A stretch of 64,000 nt of DNA from Amycolatopsis sp. FDAARGOS 1241 (GCF_016889705.1 NZ_CP069526.1:5828001-5892000); one strand, 5' to 3'; shown: positions 1 through 9,329, numbered from the stretch's first letter. Numbers and translations are program-made. The notes: generated by a model from the sequence alone, not told the origin.

Positions 1-518
1 GTCGCCTCGGCGCGCGTTCCCGCGGCGGCCCACGCGGCGACCGCCGGGCGGGTGCCGAGCGCGTCGTAGTCCACGACGTCGCCCACCGAGTGGCGCAGCA
101 GCATGTGCCCACCGCGGCCGTAGTCGCTGATCGCGAGCAGTGCGGGCACCGACGCGAGCGGGCCGGGCCCGGTCGGCAGCAACCGCCGGTACGACAGGGT
201 GCCCACGGGCAGGTCGGTGTAGCGCGCGAGCGTGCGCACGGTCTCGTCCTCGGCGAGCCGGCCGGTCGCCAGTTCGGGTGCCGGTACCGCGCGCACGTCG
301 GCCGGGCGCAGCCAGGCGGCACCGGCGAACCGGCGGGTCAGGGCGTCGAGCACGGCATCGATCTCGGCGTCCGCGCCCGCGCCGTACCCGGGCCCGTCGG
401 ACAGCGCCACGCCGTCGCGCAGCAGATCGCACCGCCACACCGGAGCGGCGCCGCCCGCCACCGGCGTCAGTTTCGCGGTCAGCCCCAGTTCGGCCACTTC
501 GGCCAAGACGTCGTCCAT
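1..518 (-). CDS. YcaO-like protein, N-terminal part only (partial)
   Basis: An open minus-strand frame with strong actinomycete codon bias runs off the left edge, so only about 172 N-terminal residues are visible. ATG at 518 is the best start, although the frame is open further upstream. A loop of the type [20 protein letters not shown], then a SVPALL motif, then [18 protein letters not shown] resemble the order of motifs in YcaO cyclodehydratase-family proteins (glycine-rich ATP-site region, substrate strand, nucleotide-binding helix). YcaO proteins activate peptide backbones in TOMM/thiazole natural products or modify ribosomal protein S12. The catalytic C-terminal part is outside the window, so the family call is tentative. 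A LuxR-type regulator gene is divergent from it, which suggests a regulated pair. Confidence 0.5.
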
Positions 519-732
519 GTGTTCGCACCAGCTCGTCGTCCGGGGTCCCCGGAGGAACCCACCTGCCCCCACCGGCATCAAACTCGATCACCACCGCGGA
601 GTCGAGGATTTTCCCGGCGCGGTGGCCGAACGGGCAGCACGAAGGGCCCTCTGCGTGCCGACTGAACGACCACTGAACGCCCGGCGCCACGCACCCCCGT
701 GGATGATCAGTGCGCGCGCGCATGCTGGTGGC

Positions 733-1350
733 ATGAACCAGACCCTGCGGACGGGGACCGTACGGACCTTGCTCTCGGTTTCCGACGCGCTCACGCGCGC
801 GTGCCTGGAGAGCTACTTCGACGGCAGGCCCGAGGTCACCATCGTCGACCGCACCCGGCCGATGGGCGCCGAGGTCTCGCTCGTGGTCACCGACCGGCTC
901 AATCCCCGCACGCGCGACATCCTCGAGCGCGTCGCCGCCACCCTCGACATCCCGACCGTGCTGGTCATCGGCCGCCTCGACGACCTCCCGGTCGGCGAGC
1001 TCGCCCAGCACCGCGTCGTCACGGTCCTCGACAAGGCGACCACCCGGAGCGAAGCGGTGATCCAAGCGGTCCTCGACGCGGCCGGCACGCACCCCGCGGA
1101 CCCGGTCGAGCGCCTGACCACGCAGGTGCGCCGCCTCACCCACGCGGCCGCCCGCCAGACTCGCCTGGACCGCCGCGAGACCGATATCCTGCGCTTTCTC
1201 GCCGACGGCCTCTCCGCCGGCGAAGTCGCCCACCAGCTGGGCTACAGCGAGCGCACGGTGAAGAACATCATCAGCAAGATGACCGTGCGGCTCGAACTGC
1301 GCAACCGCGCCCACGCCGTCGCCTACGCGATCCGCGAAGGCCTGATCTGA
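733..1350 (+). CDS. LuxR-family helix-turn-helix regulator
   Basis: A 205-residue transcription regulator. Residues 1-115 form a receiver-like domain that is poorly conserved; an aspartate in LVVTDRLN could be a vestigial phospho-acceptor. Residues 143-205 are a clear LuxR/GerE DNA-binding domain, with LDRRETDILRFLADGLS followed by the recognition helix YSERTVKNIISKM. The frame is open far upstream, but coding character starts near 733 and the longer N-terminus looks like antisense shadow; ATG at 703 is an alternative. It is transcribed away from the truncated YcaO-like gene, so it may control it. The degenerate receiver suggests control by something other than a histidine kinase. The gene is certain; its target is inferred. 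Confidence 0.85.
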   Translation: MNQTLRTGTVRTLLSVSDALTRACLESYFDGRPEVTIVDRTRPMGAEVSLVVTDRLNPRTRDILERVAATLDIPTVLVIGRLDDLPVGELAQHRVVTVLDKATTRSEAVIQAVLDAAGTHPADPVERLTTQVRRLTHAAARQTRLDRRETDILRFLADGLSAGEVAHQLGYSERTVKNIISKMTVRLELRNRAHAVAYAIREGLI

Positions 1351-1414
1351 CCCGGTTTCCGCCCGGCGGCGAGGAATCCCGCGCTGCCGGGCGGCGCCGG
1401 CGCTGAAGGCTCGC

Positions 1415-4267
1415 TCAGCCGCCCGGTGGCGGCGAAACCTCCCCGGCCGGCTCGTCGAGCCGCTTCCGCACGCCCGCCGCGGCGGGCAACCCCAGCTCGT
1501 CGAGCACGTTGAGGGCCTCCCGCCAGGACTTCTCGGCGCCTTCGGGATCACCGGCATCACTGAGGGCGTCGCCGAGTGCGACGAGGGAATCGGACTCGTC
1601 GGTGCGGTTGCCGAGTTCCCGGTAGTACGTCACGGCGCGGCGCCACGCGTCGATCGCCTGGTCCAGGTGGCCGAGCGCGCCGTACGCGGTGGCCAGCGTG
1701 CTCCAGCAGTTTCCTTCACCGTTGCGGTCGCCGATGTCCTCGTACAGCTTCATCGCCCGCAGGATCAGCGGCACGGCCTCGGCGTTGCCGCCCATCTCGC
1801 TGAGGCAGCGGCCGATCCCCTCGAGCCCGATGGCCTCGCCCTTGACGTTGCCGCTGGCCCGGTACAGCTCGAACGCGCGCTCGTGGTGCTCCAGCGCCGC
1901 GTTGAACCGGCCCAGTTTCGCGAACACCGTGCCGAAGTTGCTGTGCACGTAGGCCTGATCGGCCCCCATCCCCAGCTGTTCGAACAGTTCGGTGGTGCGG
2001 TTGAGGTGCTCGAGCGCCTCGTCGTAGCGCTCCTCGAAGTGGTAGGCCCCGGCGAGACTGCGGTGCATGTTCGCCTGCGCCACCAGGTCTCCGCTGCCGA
2101 CGGCGACGTGCAGCGCGAGCTCCGCCTGAGTGCGCCAGTCGTGGTACAGCGCGCTGCGCTGGTAGTACGGCTGCAGGCTCAGCACGAGCTTGCACACCGA
2201 ACCGGCCAGCCTCGGGACGCGCGAGATCTGCTGGATCAGCAGCGTCAGCGCGGGCAGCTCGGCCTCGAACCACTCCATCGCCTCGCCGTAACCGCTCGCC
2301 TGGTCGGCCGTCACACCCGGCTCCAGCACCGGTGGGTCGATCGGCAGCTGGTGCGGGTTCAGCGCGAGGTACGCGCTGTAGGCGCTGACGAGGTAGTGGT
2401 TCACCAGCCGCGCGAGGGCCGCCGCTTGTTCCTCGGGCGGATCGGTCTGCTCGCGCAGCTCCATCGCGTACGAGCGCACCAGGTCGTGCGCCAGGTAGCG
2501 GCCCGGCCGGTGCTCGCTGAGGTAGCGGATGCGCGTGAGCTCGTCGAGCAGGTCCTGCGCCCGGTGCGGCGGCGCGCCGGCCAGGCTCGCGGCGGCCGCG
2601 GCGGACAGGTCCGCGCCGCGGTGCAGCGACAGCAGCCGGAACAGCCGCGCCGCGCCGGGTTCGAGGATGCGGTAGGACCACGAGAACACCGTCCGCACGT
2701 CGCCCGCGCTGTCCCCCCGGAACGCCTCCAACGTGCCCTGCGTCGCGCGCAGCTTCGCGGTGATGTCGGACAGCGAGAACTGCGGGTGCGTGCGGGCCCG
2801 CGCGGCCACGATCGCGAGCGCCAGCGGCAGCCGCCCGCACAGCTCGATGATCTCTTCCACCGCCTCCGGCTCGGCCGCGACCTTCTCCTCGCCGAGACGG
2901 CGCACCAGCGTCTCCCGCGCCTCCGACGCAGAAAGCGTGTCCAGCGTCAGCAGATCGGCGTCCTCCGTGGCCACCAGCGCGCTCAGCCGGTTGCGGCTCG
3001 TCACGATCACCGCCGACCCCGCGCTGCCCGGCAGCAACGGACGCACCTGGTCACCGTCGCGGACGTTGTCCAGCACCACCAGCATCCGCCGTCCCGCCAG
3101 CAGGCTGCGGTAGAGCCCACTGCGCGCGTCCAGCCCCGCGGGCGCCTGCGTCGGCTCGATCCCCAGCACGTCGAGGAACCCGCGCAGCGCGTCAGCCGGC
3201 TCCACCGTCGCCCCGGTGGGGTCGAACCCGCGCATGTTCACGTACAGCTGCCCGTCCGGGAAGCGGTCGGCGACCTGGTGCGCCAAGTGGATCGCGAGCG
3301 AGGTCTTCCCCGTCCCGGCCAGCCCGTCGATCACCACGACGGTGACCCGGCGGGCTTCGGCGGGGCACCCGAACAGCTTCGTGAGCCTGGCCAGCTGGTC
3401 GCGGCGGCCGGTGAACGTGGCCAGGTCCGGCGGCAGCTGCGCCGGCCGCACCAGGGGGCGGGTCTGCGGGGCCCGTGCCGCCGGGGGCTCCTCGGCCTGC
3501 TGCGCCAGCACGTCGTGCTGCATCCGCGTGAGTTCCGCGCCCGGCTCCACACCCAGCTCGTCGACGAGCCGCTTGCGGATCTCGCGGTACACCTCCAGCG
3601 CGGCGGCCCGGCGGCCGACGGAGTCGAGCGCGAGCATCAACCGGGCGTGCACGGTCTCGTTGAAGGGATCGGCTTTCACGGCGCGTTCGAGGTGCGCGAG
3701 CAGCGGCTGCAGCGGGCGCCCCGCCGCGTGGGCGACGTCGGCGGCCTCCACGACGGTGGCGAGGCCCTCCTGGTCGATTCCGGCGAGCAGCGCCCGGGCC
3801 CGCCCGGGCACCATCAGGCCGGCCGCGCACGGGCCGCGCCACAGCGCCAGCGCGGCGTTGAACTCCACCAGTGCCTCGTCGGCGTACTGCGCGCGGCGGG
3901 CGCGCAGCACGCGCGTGCGGAACTCCACGAGGTCGGACGAACTCGCGTCCACCTGCAGGCCGTAGCCCCCCGGGTGGCGGACGAGCCAATGGCCGGGCGA
4001 GCGCGCGGGCAGATCCGGCTCCACGAGCCGGCGCAACGCCCCGACGTAGCGCTGGATCACGTTCACGGCGCTGGCCGGCGGCTCGTCGTCCCACAGGAGG
4101 CCGACGAGCTCGTCGACGCCGGTGGGCTGACCGGCACGGGCGAGCAGCACCGCGAGCAGCAGGTTCTGCGCCGGCGAGCCGATCGCGAGCTCGCGACCCC
4201 CACGCCACGCACGCAGCGGCCCCAGCAGCTCGAACCGGACGCCGACGGGGGCACCGGGTTCGCTCAC
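1415..4267 (-). CDS. AfsR/SARP-family regulator with NB-ARC and TPR domains
   Basis: A 950-residue cytoplasmic regulator of the AfsR type. Residues 10-100 form an OmpR-like winged helix (RFELLGPLRAWRGGREL). Residues 105-255 are the bacterial transcriptional activation domain. An NB-ARC ATPase follows with P-loop GLAGTGKTSL near 315-324 and the Walker B region RRMLVVLDNV. The C-terminal third, from about residue 690, holds TPR repeats. In Streptomyces such proteins respond to kinase and ligand signals and activate secondary metabolism or development genes. No AfsS-like small gene or recognisable metabolite cluster adjoins it here, so its target is unknown. It is divergent from the sialidase gene. 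Length and domain order match full AfsR-type proteins, so it looks intact. Confidence 0.93.
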   Translation of the reverse strand: MSEPGAPVGVRFELLGPLRAWRGGRELAIGSPAQNLLLAVLLARAGQPTGVDELVGLLWDDEPPASAVNVIQRYVGALRRLVEPDLPARSPGHWLVRHPGGYGLQVDASSSDLVEFRTRVLRARRAQYADEALVEFNAALALWRGPCAAGLMVPGRARALLAGIDQEGLATVVEAADVAHAAGRPLQPLLAHLERAVKADPFNETVHARLMLALDSVGRRAAALEVYREIRKRLVDELGVEPGAELTRMQHDVLAQQAEEPPAARAPQTRPLVRPAQLPPDLATFTGRRDQLARLTKLFGCPAEARRVTVVVIDGLAGTGKTSLAIHLAHQVADRFPDGQLYVNMRGFDPTGATVEPADALRGFLDVLGIEPTQAPAGLDARSGLYRSLLAGRRMLVVLDNVRDGDQVRPLLPGSAGSAVIVTSRNRLSALVATEDADLLTLDTLSASEARETLVRRLGEEKVAAEPEAVEEIIELCGRLPLALAIVAARARTHPQFSLSDITAKLRATQGTLEAFRGDSAGDVRTVFSWSYRILEPGAARLFRLLSLHRGADLSAAAAASLAGAPPHRAQDLLDELTRIRYLSEHRPGRYLAHDLVRSYAMELREQTDPPEEQAAALARLVNHYLVSAYSAYLALNPHQLPIDPPVLEPGVTADQASGYGEAMEWFEAELPALTLLIQQISRVPRLAGSVCKLVLSLQPYYQRSALYHDWRTQAELALHVAVGSGDLVAQANMHRSLAGAYHFEERYDEALEHLNRTTELFEQLGMGADQAYVHSNFGTVFAKLGRFNAALEHHERAFELYRASGNVKGEAIGLEGIGRCLSEMGGNAEAVPLILRAMKLYEDIGDRNGEGNCWSTLATAYGALGHLDQAIDAWRRAVTYYRELGNRTDESDSLVALGDALSDAGDPEGAEKSWREALNVLDELGLPAAAGVRKRLDEPAGEVSPPPGG

Positions 4268-4450
4268 CGGTTCCTCCCTCGTTCACCGGTCGCGGGTACT
4301 TCTCCCCAGAGCGTAGCGCCCGCTACCGTCACGGCCCCCGCGAGAGCCCTGCCGACCAGGACCCACCGTCGCTGGTAGGACGTGGGACGATCACGGCGAG
4401 ATCACCGCATGGCAAACGGAATCCGTTGGTACAAAAGCGATTGTGCGCGC

Positions 4451-4473
4451 GGTTGTACGGCGGATGTACGACC
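4451..4473. promoter_or_regulatory. Imperfect inverted repeat between AfsR-type gene and sialidase gene
   Basis: Arms GGTTGTAC and GTACGACC (7 of 8 pairs) are separated by 7 bases, within the 279-bp divergent intergenic region. It is a possible operator for either gene. No defined -35/-10 pair could be assigned with confidence. Confidence 0.3.
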
Positions 4474-4546
4474 GCGCCGGAGCCTGGGCGCACCTTCGAC
4501 GCCGGCCCGCGGGGCGCGGACCGGCCCCCAGGACGGAGATCCGACA

Positions 4547-6055
4547 GTGAAGTTGAGACGTGTCGCACGAGGACTGCTCGCGGCGCTGGCCGGGCTGACG
4601 GCGTTCGGCGCCGCGGCCGCGGTGGCGGGTGTCACGCCCGCGGCGTCGGCGGACGCGGCGAGCACGGTGGTGTACCAGGCCGGAACCGGGGGCTACTCGT
4701 GCTTCCGCATCCCGGCGATCGTCAAGGCCAACAACGGCGACCTGCTCGCGTTCGCCGAGGGGCGCAAGAACAGCTGCGCCGATGCCGGCGACATCGACCT
4801 CGTCATGAAGCGGCTGCCCAAGGGCAGCTCCACGTGGGGTCCGCTGCAGATCGTGATCCAGGGCTTCGGCGACACGAAGGGCAACCCCACGCCCGTGGTC
4901 GTCCCGCCGAGCGCGGACGAGCCCGACGGCCGTGTGGTCCTGCTCTCGGTGATGCAGTGCATCAGCCCCCACGCTTCCTGCGGCCGCACGCCGCGCGTGA
5001 GCATCAGCAAGGACAACGGCACGACGTGGACCGCGCCGCAGGTACTCACGACCCAGCTGGGTTTCGCCGCGCCGCCCGGTTGGCTGGCGACCGGGCCCTC
5101 GCACGCCTCGGTGCTCACGCGGGGTGCCCACAAGGGACGGCTCGTCGCCGGCATGAGCTACCAGATCAACGGTTCGGCCGCGGACACCGGCTCGATCATC
5201 TACAGCGACGACCGTGGCTCGACCTGGCACCGCGGCGCCACCGACGCGAGCACGAACAACAGCACGCTGAACCCGCAGGAGATCAGCCTCACCGAGCTGC
5301 CCGACGGCAAGATCTACGCGTCGGCGCGCAACAACGCGGGCACGATGTGCTCCACCGTCGAGCGGGCGTACGCGATCAGCAGCGACGGCGGGCAGACGTT
5401 CAGCCAGAAGTTCACGGTCGAACCGGGTCTCGCGAAGACGCCGGACGTGCAGGGTTCGACGCTGGCGCTGAGCGCCACGGACACCGGCGGCGCGTACACG
5501 CGGCTGATCTTCGCCGGGCCTTCGGTGTGCGACCACCGGCACGCGCTGCGCATCCGCTCGTCGTTCGACGACGGCGGAAGCTGGCAGGGCGACACCGACG
5601 GGTTCCTGGTGTGGAGCCAGGACGCGGCCTACTCGGACCTGGTCTCGCTCGGCACCGGCTCCGCCGGCGTCCTGTTCGAAGGCGGCCCGCAGGGCAACTC
5701 CAGCGCCGCGATCCGCTGGGCGAAGTTCACCGACGAGGACCTCGGCGCCCCGGCGTGCGGCACGGGCTACGGGATCATCGATCAGGGCTCGCTCGGCACC
5801 GCGGGCACGGTGTACGTGTCCTACAACGCTGCCACCGGCAAGAACTGCGTGAGCACGATGAAGAACTCCGGAGCTGGCACACCGTCGCAGACCACCGCGT
5901 ACTTGCAGGTGGAAGGCGGGACGAAGCAGACCGACTCCGGCTCCTTCTCCTGGTTCGCCGGCCCGGTCACGGCCTCGGCCGCCGGCAAGTGCGTCACGTG
6001 GGGCGGCTCGATCGGCACCGCGAAGTTCGACGCGCCGCTCGGCCACTGCGGCTGA
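4547..6055 (+). CDS. Secreted sialidase with SapA-like C-terminal domain
   Basis: A 502-residue exported exo-alpha-sialidase. GTG at 4547 is chosen because GGAG lies 8 bases upstream and the protein then begins with a normal Sec signal (KLRR, hydrophobic core, ASA cleavage near residue 35). The catalytic arginine motif FRIP is at 53-56. Several Asp-box repeats follow (SKDNGTTW, SDDRGSTW, SSDGGQTF, DDGGSW), as in six-bladed sialidase propellers of family GH33. From about residue 405 the sequence stops resembling sialidase and instead resembles actinomycete spore-associated protein A: a GYGIIDQGSLG stretch, NAATGKNCVSTMKN, then SWFAGPV and CVTWGGSIG. That tail is normally a separate small secreted protein. 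It probably cleaves sialic acid from host or environmental glycans, with the tail acting in surface attachment (inference). Confidence 0.9.
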   Translation: MKLRRVARGLLAALAGLTAFGAAAAVAGVTPAASADAASTVVYQAGTGGYSCFRIPAIVKANNGDLLAFAEGRKNSCADAGDIDLVMKRLPKGSSTWGPLQIVIQGFGDTKGNPTPVVVPPSADEPDGRVVLLSVMQCISPHASCGRTPRVSISKDNGTTWTAPQVLTTQLGFAAPPGWLATGPSHASVLTRGAHKGRLVAGMSYQINGSAADTGSIIYSDDRGSTWHRGATDASTNNSTLNPQEISLTELPDGKIYASARNNAGTMCSTVERAYAISSDGGQTFSQKFTVEPGLAKTPDVQGSTLALSATDTGGAYTRLIFAGPSVCDHRHALRIRSSFDDGGSWQGDTDGFLVWSQDAAYSDLVSLGTGSAGVLFEGGPQGNSSAAIRWAKFTDEDLGAPACGTGYGIIDQGSLGTAGTVYVSYNAATGKNCVSTMKNSGAGTPSQTTAYLQVEGGTKQTDSGSFSWFAGPVTASAAGKCVTWGGSIGTAKFDAPLGHCG

Positions 6056-6068
6056 GTCCGGGTACGAA

Positions 6069-6102
6069 GAAGTGGCCGGGGGTTTCGTCCCCCGGCCACT
6101 TC
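6069..6102. terminator. Bidirectional terminator hairpin between sialidase and rpmG
   Basis: A perfect 14-bp stem (GAAGTGGCCGGGGG with its complement) encloses a 6-base loop. It sits between two convergent genes, 13 bp after the sialidase stop, so it can serve both. Confidence 0.85.
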
Positions 6103-6124
6103 CGCGTGTTCCGGCGCCCTTCGG

Positions 6125-6289
6125 TCAGCGCTCCTCGCGGAAGTCCACGTGCTCGCGGACCACCGGGTCGTACTTGCGCAGGACCATCCGGTCCGGGTCG
6201 TTGCGGCGGTTCTTCGTCACCACGTACGTGAACCCCGTACCGGCGGTGGAACGCAGCTTCACGACCGGGCGCATGGTGCTCTTCGCCAT
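6125..6289 (-). CDS. rpmG: 50S ribosomal protein L33, zinc-free paralogue
   Basis: A 54-residue large-subunit ribosomal protein. Typical L33 features are [18 protein letters not shown] and a C-terminal [13 protein letters not shown]. There are no cysteines, so this is the C-minus form lacking the CxxC zinc ribbon. In actinobacteria such paralogues can replace the zinc-binding form when zinc is scarce, often under Zur. No clear Zur box was seen in the 200 bases upstream. The start at 6289 gives the standard MAKST beginning and follows AAGGGG at a suitable distance; the frame is open further upstream but that part is not L33. The gene stands alone. Confidence 0.95.
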   Translation of the reverse strand: MAKSTMRPVVKLRSTAGTGFTYVVTKNRRNDPDRMVLRKYDPVVREHVDFREER

Positions 6290-6502
6290 CGGTCTCACCC
6301 CTTCCTGCTCGAGGCGGTCACCGGGGTCGTCCGGCTTCCGCATTGTTTGGAACACCGCGGGGGCCCGGAAAAGTCCCGGGACGAGGTGTCCGGGGTCACC
6401 GTCTCCGGAGCCGGCGCGCGCTCGTCCACTCTTCGTCCACTTCGGACGGTTGTGGTGCGGGGACAGTGCCGACTCGCGGTCGGGTCACCGGCCCCGCGGT
6501 GG

Positions 6503-6835
6503 TCAGCGCGCGCAGAGGGCGCAGGCCGGGCGTTCGACGGGGGCCAGCGGCCGCCGGGGCGCCGGGACCGTCGCGTCGCCGCACGGCCGGCACGTGTGGA
6601 CCGTCGCGGCGAGGGAGACGGAGCCGGTACCGGCCGCCCGGCGGGCCGAGCCGGAGAGCGAGATCGGCCGGACGCGGGGCAGCACGTCGGCGACAGCGCG
6701 CAATTCCTCGGCGAACCGCCGCGACGCCCGCGAAGGGCGCGCCGAATGGCGGCGGTGCAGGACCAGCACCGCCGCGGCGAGGGGGCCGCCGGCCATCGGC
6801 AGGCCTGCGAACACCATCGCGAGTTGTCCCATCAC
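6503..6835 (-). CDS. Small membrane protein with two CxxC pairs, unknown function
   Basis: A possible 110-residue protein starting at GTG 6835 (or ATG 6832). It has one N-terminal hydrophobic segment (about residues 5-27), a basic middle, and a C-terminal part holding CRPC and CALC, a spacing that could bind zinc or iron. Codon use is reasonable for this genome but there is no recognised domain. It lies alone between rpmG and an intergenic stretch. It could be a real anchored zinc-ribbon protein or a chance frame. I do not recognise it. Confidence 0.5.
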   Translation of the reverse strand: MMGQLAMVFAGLPMAGGPLAAAVLVLHRRHSARPSRASRRFAEELRAVADVLPRVRPISLSGSARRAAGTGSVSLAATVHTCRPCGDATVPAPRRPLAPVERPACALCAR

Positions 6836-7185
6836 CGACCCCCGAGGTGCGCGGACTGATCCCCTGCTTCGAGGGGCGCCCGATGCTAGCCCCGGTCACC
6901 GTCCGGCCGACAGGATCACCACCCGGCCGTGGTGGCATCGGGGGCACGAACGTCACTTGACACGGTGAATGACATCCGTCAGGCCTCTGTCACTTCTGCC
7001 CGGTCGGCCACGCACTAGTGGTACGAACGACTCTTTCCCCGGATGGCCCATTTTCTACACAAGCGCCGACGACGGCTCGAAAAGCGAAGTGTGTCTGTCC
7101 TACCCCGGGGCAGGTCGTGCTACCGTCCGCGTCAACGCGCGGTTGCACGTGCGGATTCCTGAGCTGATGGCGGCAAGAGGCAGGG
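6836..7185. other. Intergenic region, no convincing gene
   Basis: About 350 bases with lower GC than the flanks. A consensus-like TTGACA occurs near 6957 but no matching -10 was found 16-18 bases later. The region probably holds the promoter and leader of the gene at 7186, whose ribosome site GGCAGGG abuts the start. Confidence 0.4.
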
Positions 7186-7560
7186 ATGATGAGCGACCAC
7201 TCCGGCGACGACCTCTGTGACGTCGACGCCGGTCTGCACGCCCTCATCGCCCGCGGTTACCAGTTCGTCCACCCCAGCGACGCCACCGGCGAAGTCCTCG
7301 CCGTCGTCGGCGTCCGCGTCCACGGCGACGTCGTGGACGTCTTCCGCCTCAACGCCGAGGACGACGCACTCGCGATGCGCATGCCCGCGTCGGAAGAAAA
7401 CGTTTTCGCGCCGGGCACCTGCCTGTGGCGCTGCGCGGGTCCCGCCGACCGTGTCCTGACCGCCCTCCTGTCCCTCCCGGACTGTGCCGTGAATTCCCCC
7501 GCAAGCGGCTGCTGGGTCCCCGTCCGCCCCGGCCACGCGAAGTGGCTCGCGGCGAGCTGA
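7186..7560 (+). CDS. Conserved hypothetical protein, 124 residues
   Basis: A small, acidic, soluble protein of unknown function with good codon bias. GGCAGGG stands directly ahead of two consecutive ATG codons at 7186 and 7189, so the start is uncertain by one residue. It contains several isolated cysteines (residue 11 and in CLWRC, PDCAVN and SGCW) but no recognised motif and no membrane segment. It stands alone, followed after 70 bases by the end of a convergent broken epimerase gene. Nothing in the sequence fixes a function. Confidence 0.75.
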   Translation: MMSDHSGDDLCDVDAGLHALIARGYQFVHPSDATGEVLAVVGVRVHGDVVDVFRLNAEDDALAMRMPASEENVFAPGTCLWRCAGPADRVLTALLSLPDCAVNSPASGCWVPVRPGHAKWLAAS

Positions 7561-7633
7561 GCCGCCGGCTGCCGGAAACGACGAAACACGCCGGCTGACC
7601 ACGCACCGTCGCCCGCGGGCAGCCCGCCGGCCC

Positions 7634-8645
7634 TCAGAGCGCGGCCAGCACCTCGGTTTCCTCCACCGCCGACAGCCCCGACCGGCGAGGCCGGTCCAGA
7701 CCCCGCTCCCGTTCCGTCGCCAGCGCACCGGCCACCGTGTCCGCGAGCGGGCGCACCGCGAGCCCCGCCGCCAGGGACGGCGCCGGATCGTGGGCGGCGA
7801 CGCCGGCCAGTTGCGGGGGCACCCACAGCGGCAGGGACCGCGGTCCGCCCCAGGGGTTCACGCCCGCGGACGTCAGCCGGTCCGGGCGGACGAGCACGAG
7901 TTCCACGTCCGTGGCGACCGCGGCGGCGATGCCGGCCAGCAGCTCGCCCAGCGGCACCGCCGGGCCGACGCCGTCGAAGGTGCCGCCCAGGCCGGCTTCG
8001 AACGCGGTGACGAGCCACGCGGCCAGGTCGCGCACGTCGAGGTGTTGCACGAGCTGATCCGGCGTGTCCGGCACGAGCGCGCGGCCGCCGCGGGCGAAAC
8101 GGGCGGGCCAGTAGCCGAAGCGGTCGCTGTCGTCACCCGGGCCGCTGATCAGGCCCGGCCGCACGACGAACGCGCGGTCACCCAGCGCCGCGCGCACGGC
8201 GTTCTCACTGGCGACCTTGATGCCGCCCGCCGTACAGCTGCGTGCCGCCCTCGGCCGTCAGGTCGGCACGAGTCGCGTGGCGCTCGAGGGCCGGCACGAG
8301 CGGGCCGGTGGCCGGCGTCTGACCGGGCGTCGCCTCGTCGGCGTAGACGTTGATCGTCGAGACGAACGTCCAGTGCCCCACGTGATCCGCGAACGCCGCC
8401 AGCGCCCGCCGCACCCACGGGAACGACGACGACGGCGCGACGTCCACGACCGCGTCGAACTCCTCCCCTCTCACCGGCGTGAGGCCGTCCGGCGCGTCAC
8501 GGTCCACCCGCACCAGCCGCGCCCCGTCCGGCACCCCGCCGGATTGGCCGCGCGCCGCGCACACGACGTCGTGGCCCCGGCGCAGCGCCTCCGCCGCCAC
8601 CGCCCGCCCGACGAGCGCCGTCCCGCCCAGCACCAGAAGTCTCAT
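7634..8645 (-). pseudogene. NAD-dependent epimerase/dehydratase, frameshifted in the active site
   Basis: Two overlapping minus-strand frames together make one extended SDR protein. The N-terminal frame (8645 to about 8225) starts MRLLVLGGTALVGRAVAAEA with the Rossmann glycine motif and includes FVSTINVYAD. The C-terminal frame (about 8220 to 7634) continues with RAALGDRAFVVRPGLISGPGD and ends normally. The break falls where the catalytic YxxxK should read YGGIK; the DNA there has a GC-rich insertion equivalent to 4 extra bases, so translation runs into a short false tail. Restoring the frame gives about 335 residues, normal for the family. It is either a real inactivating indel or a sequencing error in a GC run. 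Confidence 0.8.
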
Positions 8646-8710
8646 GTCCGCCACCCTGGCGGTCCTGACCACCGGCGCACCACCGGTCTCGCCGAGGGCG
8701 AAAACGCGGC

Positions 8711-9307
8711 TCAGCCCAGGATCTCCTCCGCGGCGAGCGCCGCCTGGGTGCGGCTGGCCACGTGGAGCTTCGCGAGGAGGTTGCCGACGTGCACCTTGAC
8801 CGTGCGTTCCGCCACGCCGAGTTCCGTGGCGATGTCCCGATTGGACAGTCCGCGGCCGAGCAGCGCCAGCACGTCGCGTTCGCGCGGGGTGAACGGTTCG
8901 GCCGGCGTGCCCAGTTCCGCTGCGACGGCCGGGCTCACGGCGGTGACGCCCGCACACGCCGCGCGGACCGCGGCGGCCAGCTCTTCACCCGTCGAGTCCT
9001 TCAGCACGAACCCGTCGGCGCCCGCGGCCAGCGCGCGGCGGATGTCGCGGGCGCGCCCGATCGTCGTCAGCATCACCACGCGGGGCGCGGCGGGGCGAGC
9101 GCGCAACCGCCGCAGCACCTCGATGCCGTCGAGGCCCGGGAGGTTGAGGTCCAGCAGCACCACGTCGCCGAGCTCGCCGGACACAGCCAGGAGTTCGGCG
9201 CCGTCGGCGTGCACGCCGGTGACGGTCAGGTCCGGCTGCGCGGCGACGATGAGGGCGAGCCCTTCGCGGACCAGCGCGTGGTCGTCGACGACGCGGATCC
9301 CGATCAC
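8711..9307 (-). CDS. NarL/FixJ-family response regulator
   Basis: A 198-residue two-component response regulator. The receiver domain (1-120) has the acidic pair VVDDH, the phospho-acceptor aspartate in VVLLDLNLPG, the conserved threonine in MLTT and the lysine in VLKDS. The C-terminal LuxR domain (about 138-198) contains TPRERDVLALLGRGLSNRDI and ERTVKVHVGNLLAKL. Its partner is the histidine kinase gene on the other strand, whose start lies only 22 bp away, so the pair is divergently transcribed from a very short shared region. This suggests short or absent leaders for at least one transcript. Confidence 0.95.
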   Translation of the reverse strand: MIGIRVVDDHALVREGLALIVAAQPDLTVTGVHADGAELLAVSGELGDVVLLDLNLPGLDGIEVLRRLRARPAAPRVVMLTTIGRARDIRRALAAGADGFVLKDSTGEELAAAVRAACAGVTAVSPAVAAELGTPAEPFTPRERDVLALLGRGLSNRDIATELGVAERTVKVHVGNLLAKLHVASRTQAALAAEEILG

Positions 9308-9329
9308 GGGCGCAGTCTACCCTCGGCCC

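Noticed and set aside
63..676. Plus-strand ORFs over the left edge
   Set aside because: Arginine/proline-rich shadows of the better-biased minus-strand YcaO-like frame.
1667..4378. Long plus-strand ORF of 903 residues opposite the AfsR-type gene
   Set aside because: Antisense shadow in GC-rich DNA: no domain, composition dominated by arginine, glutamine and histidine, and the minus strand holds an intact conserved protein.
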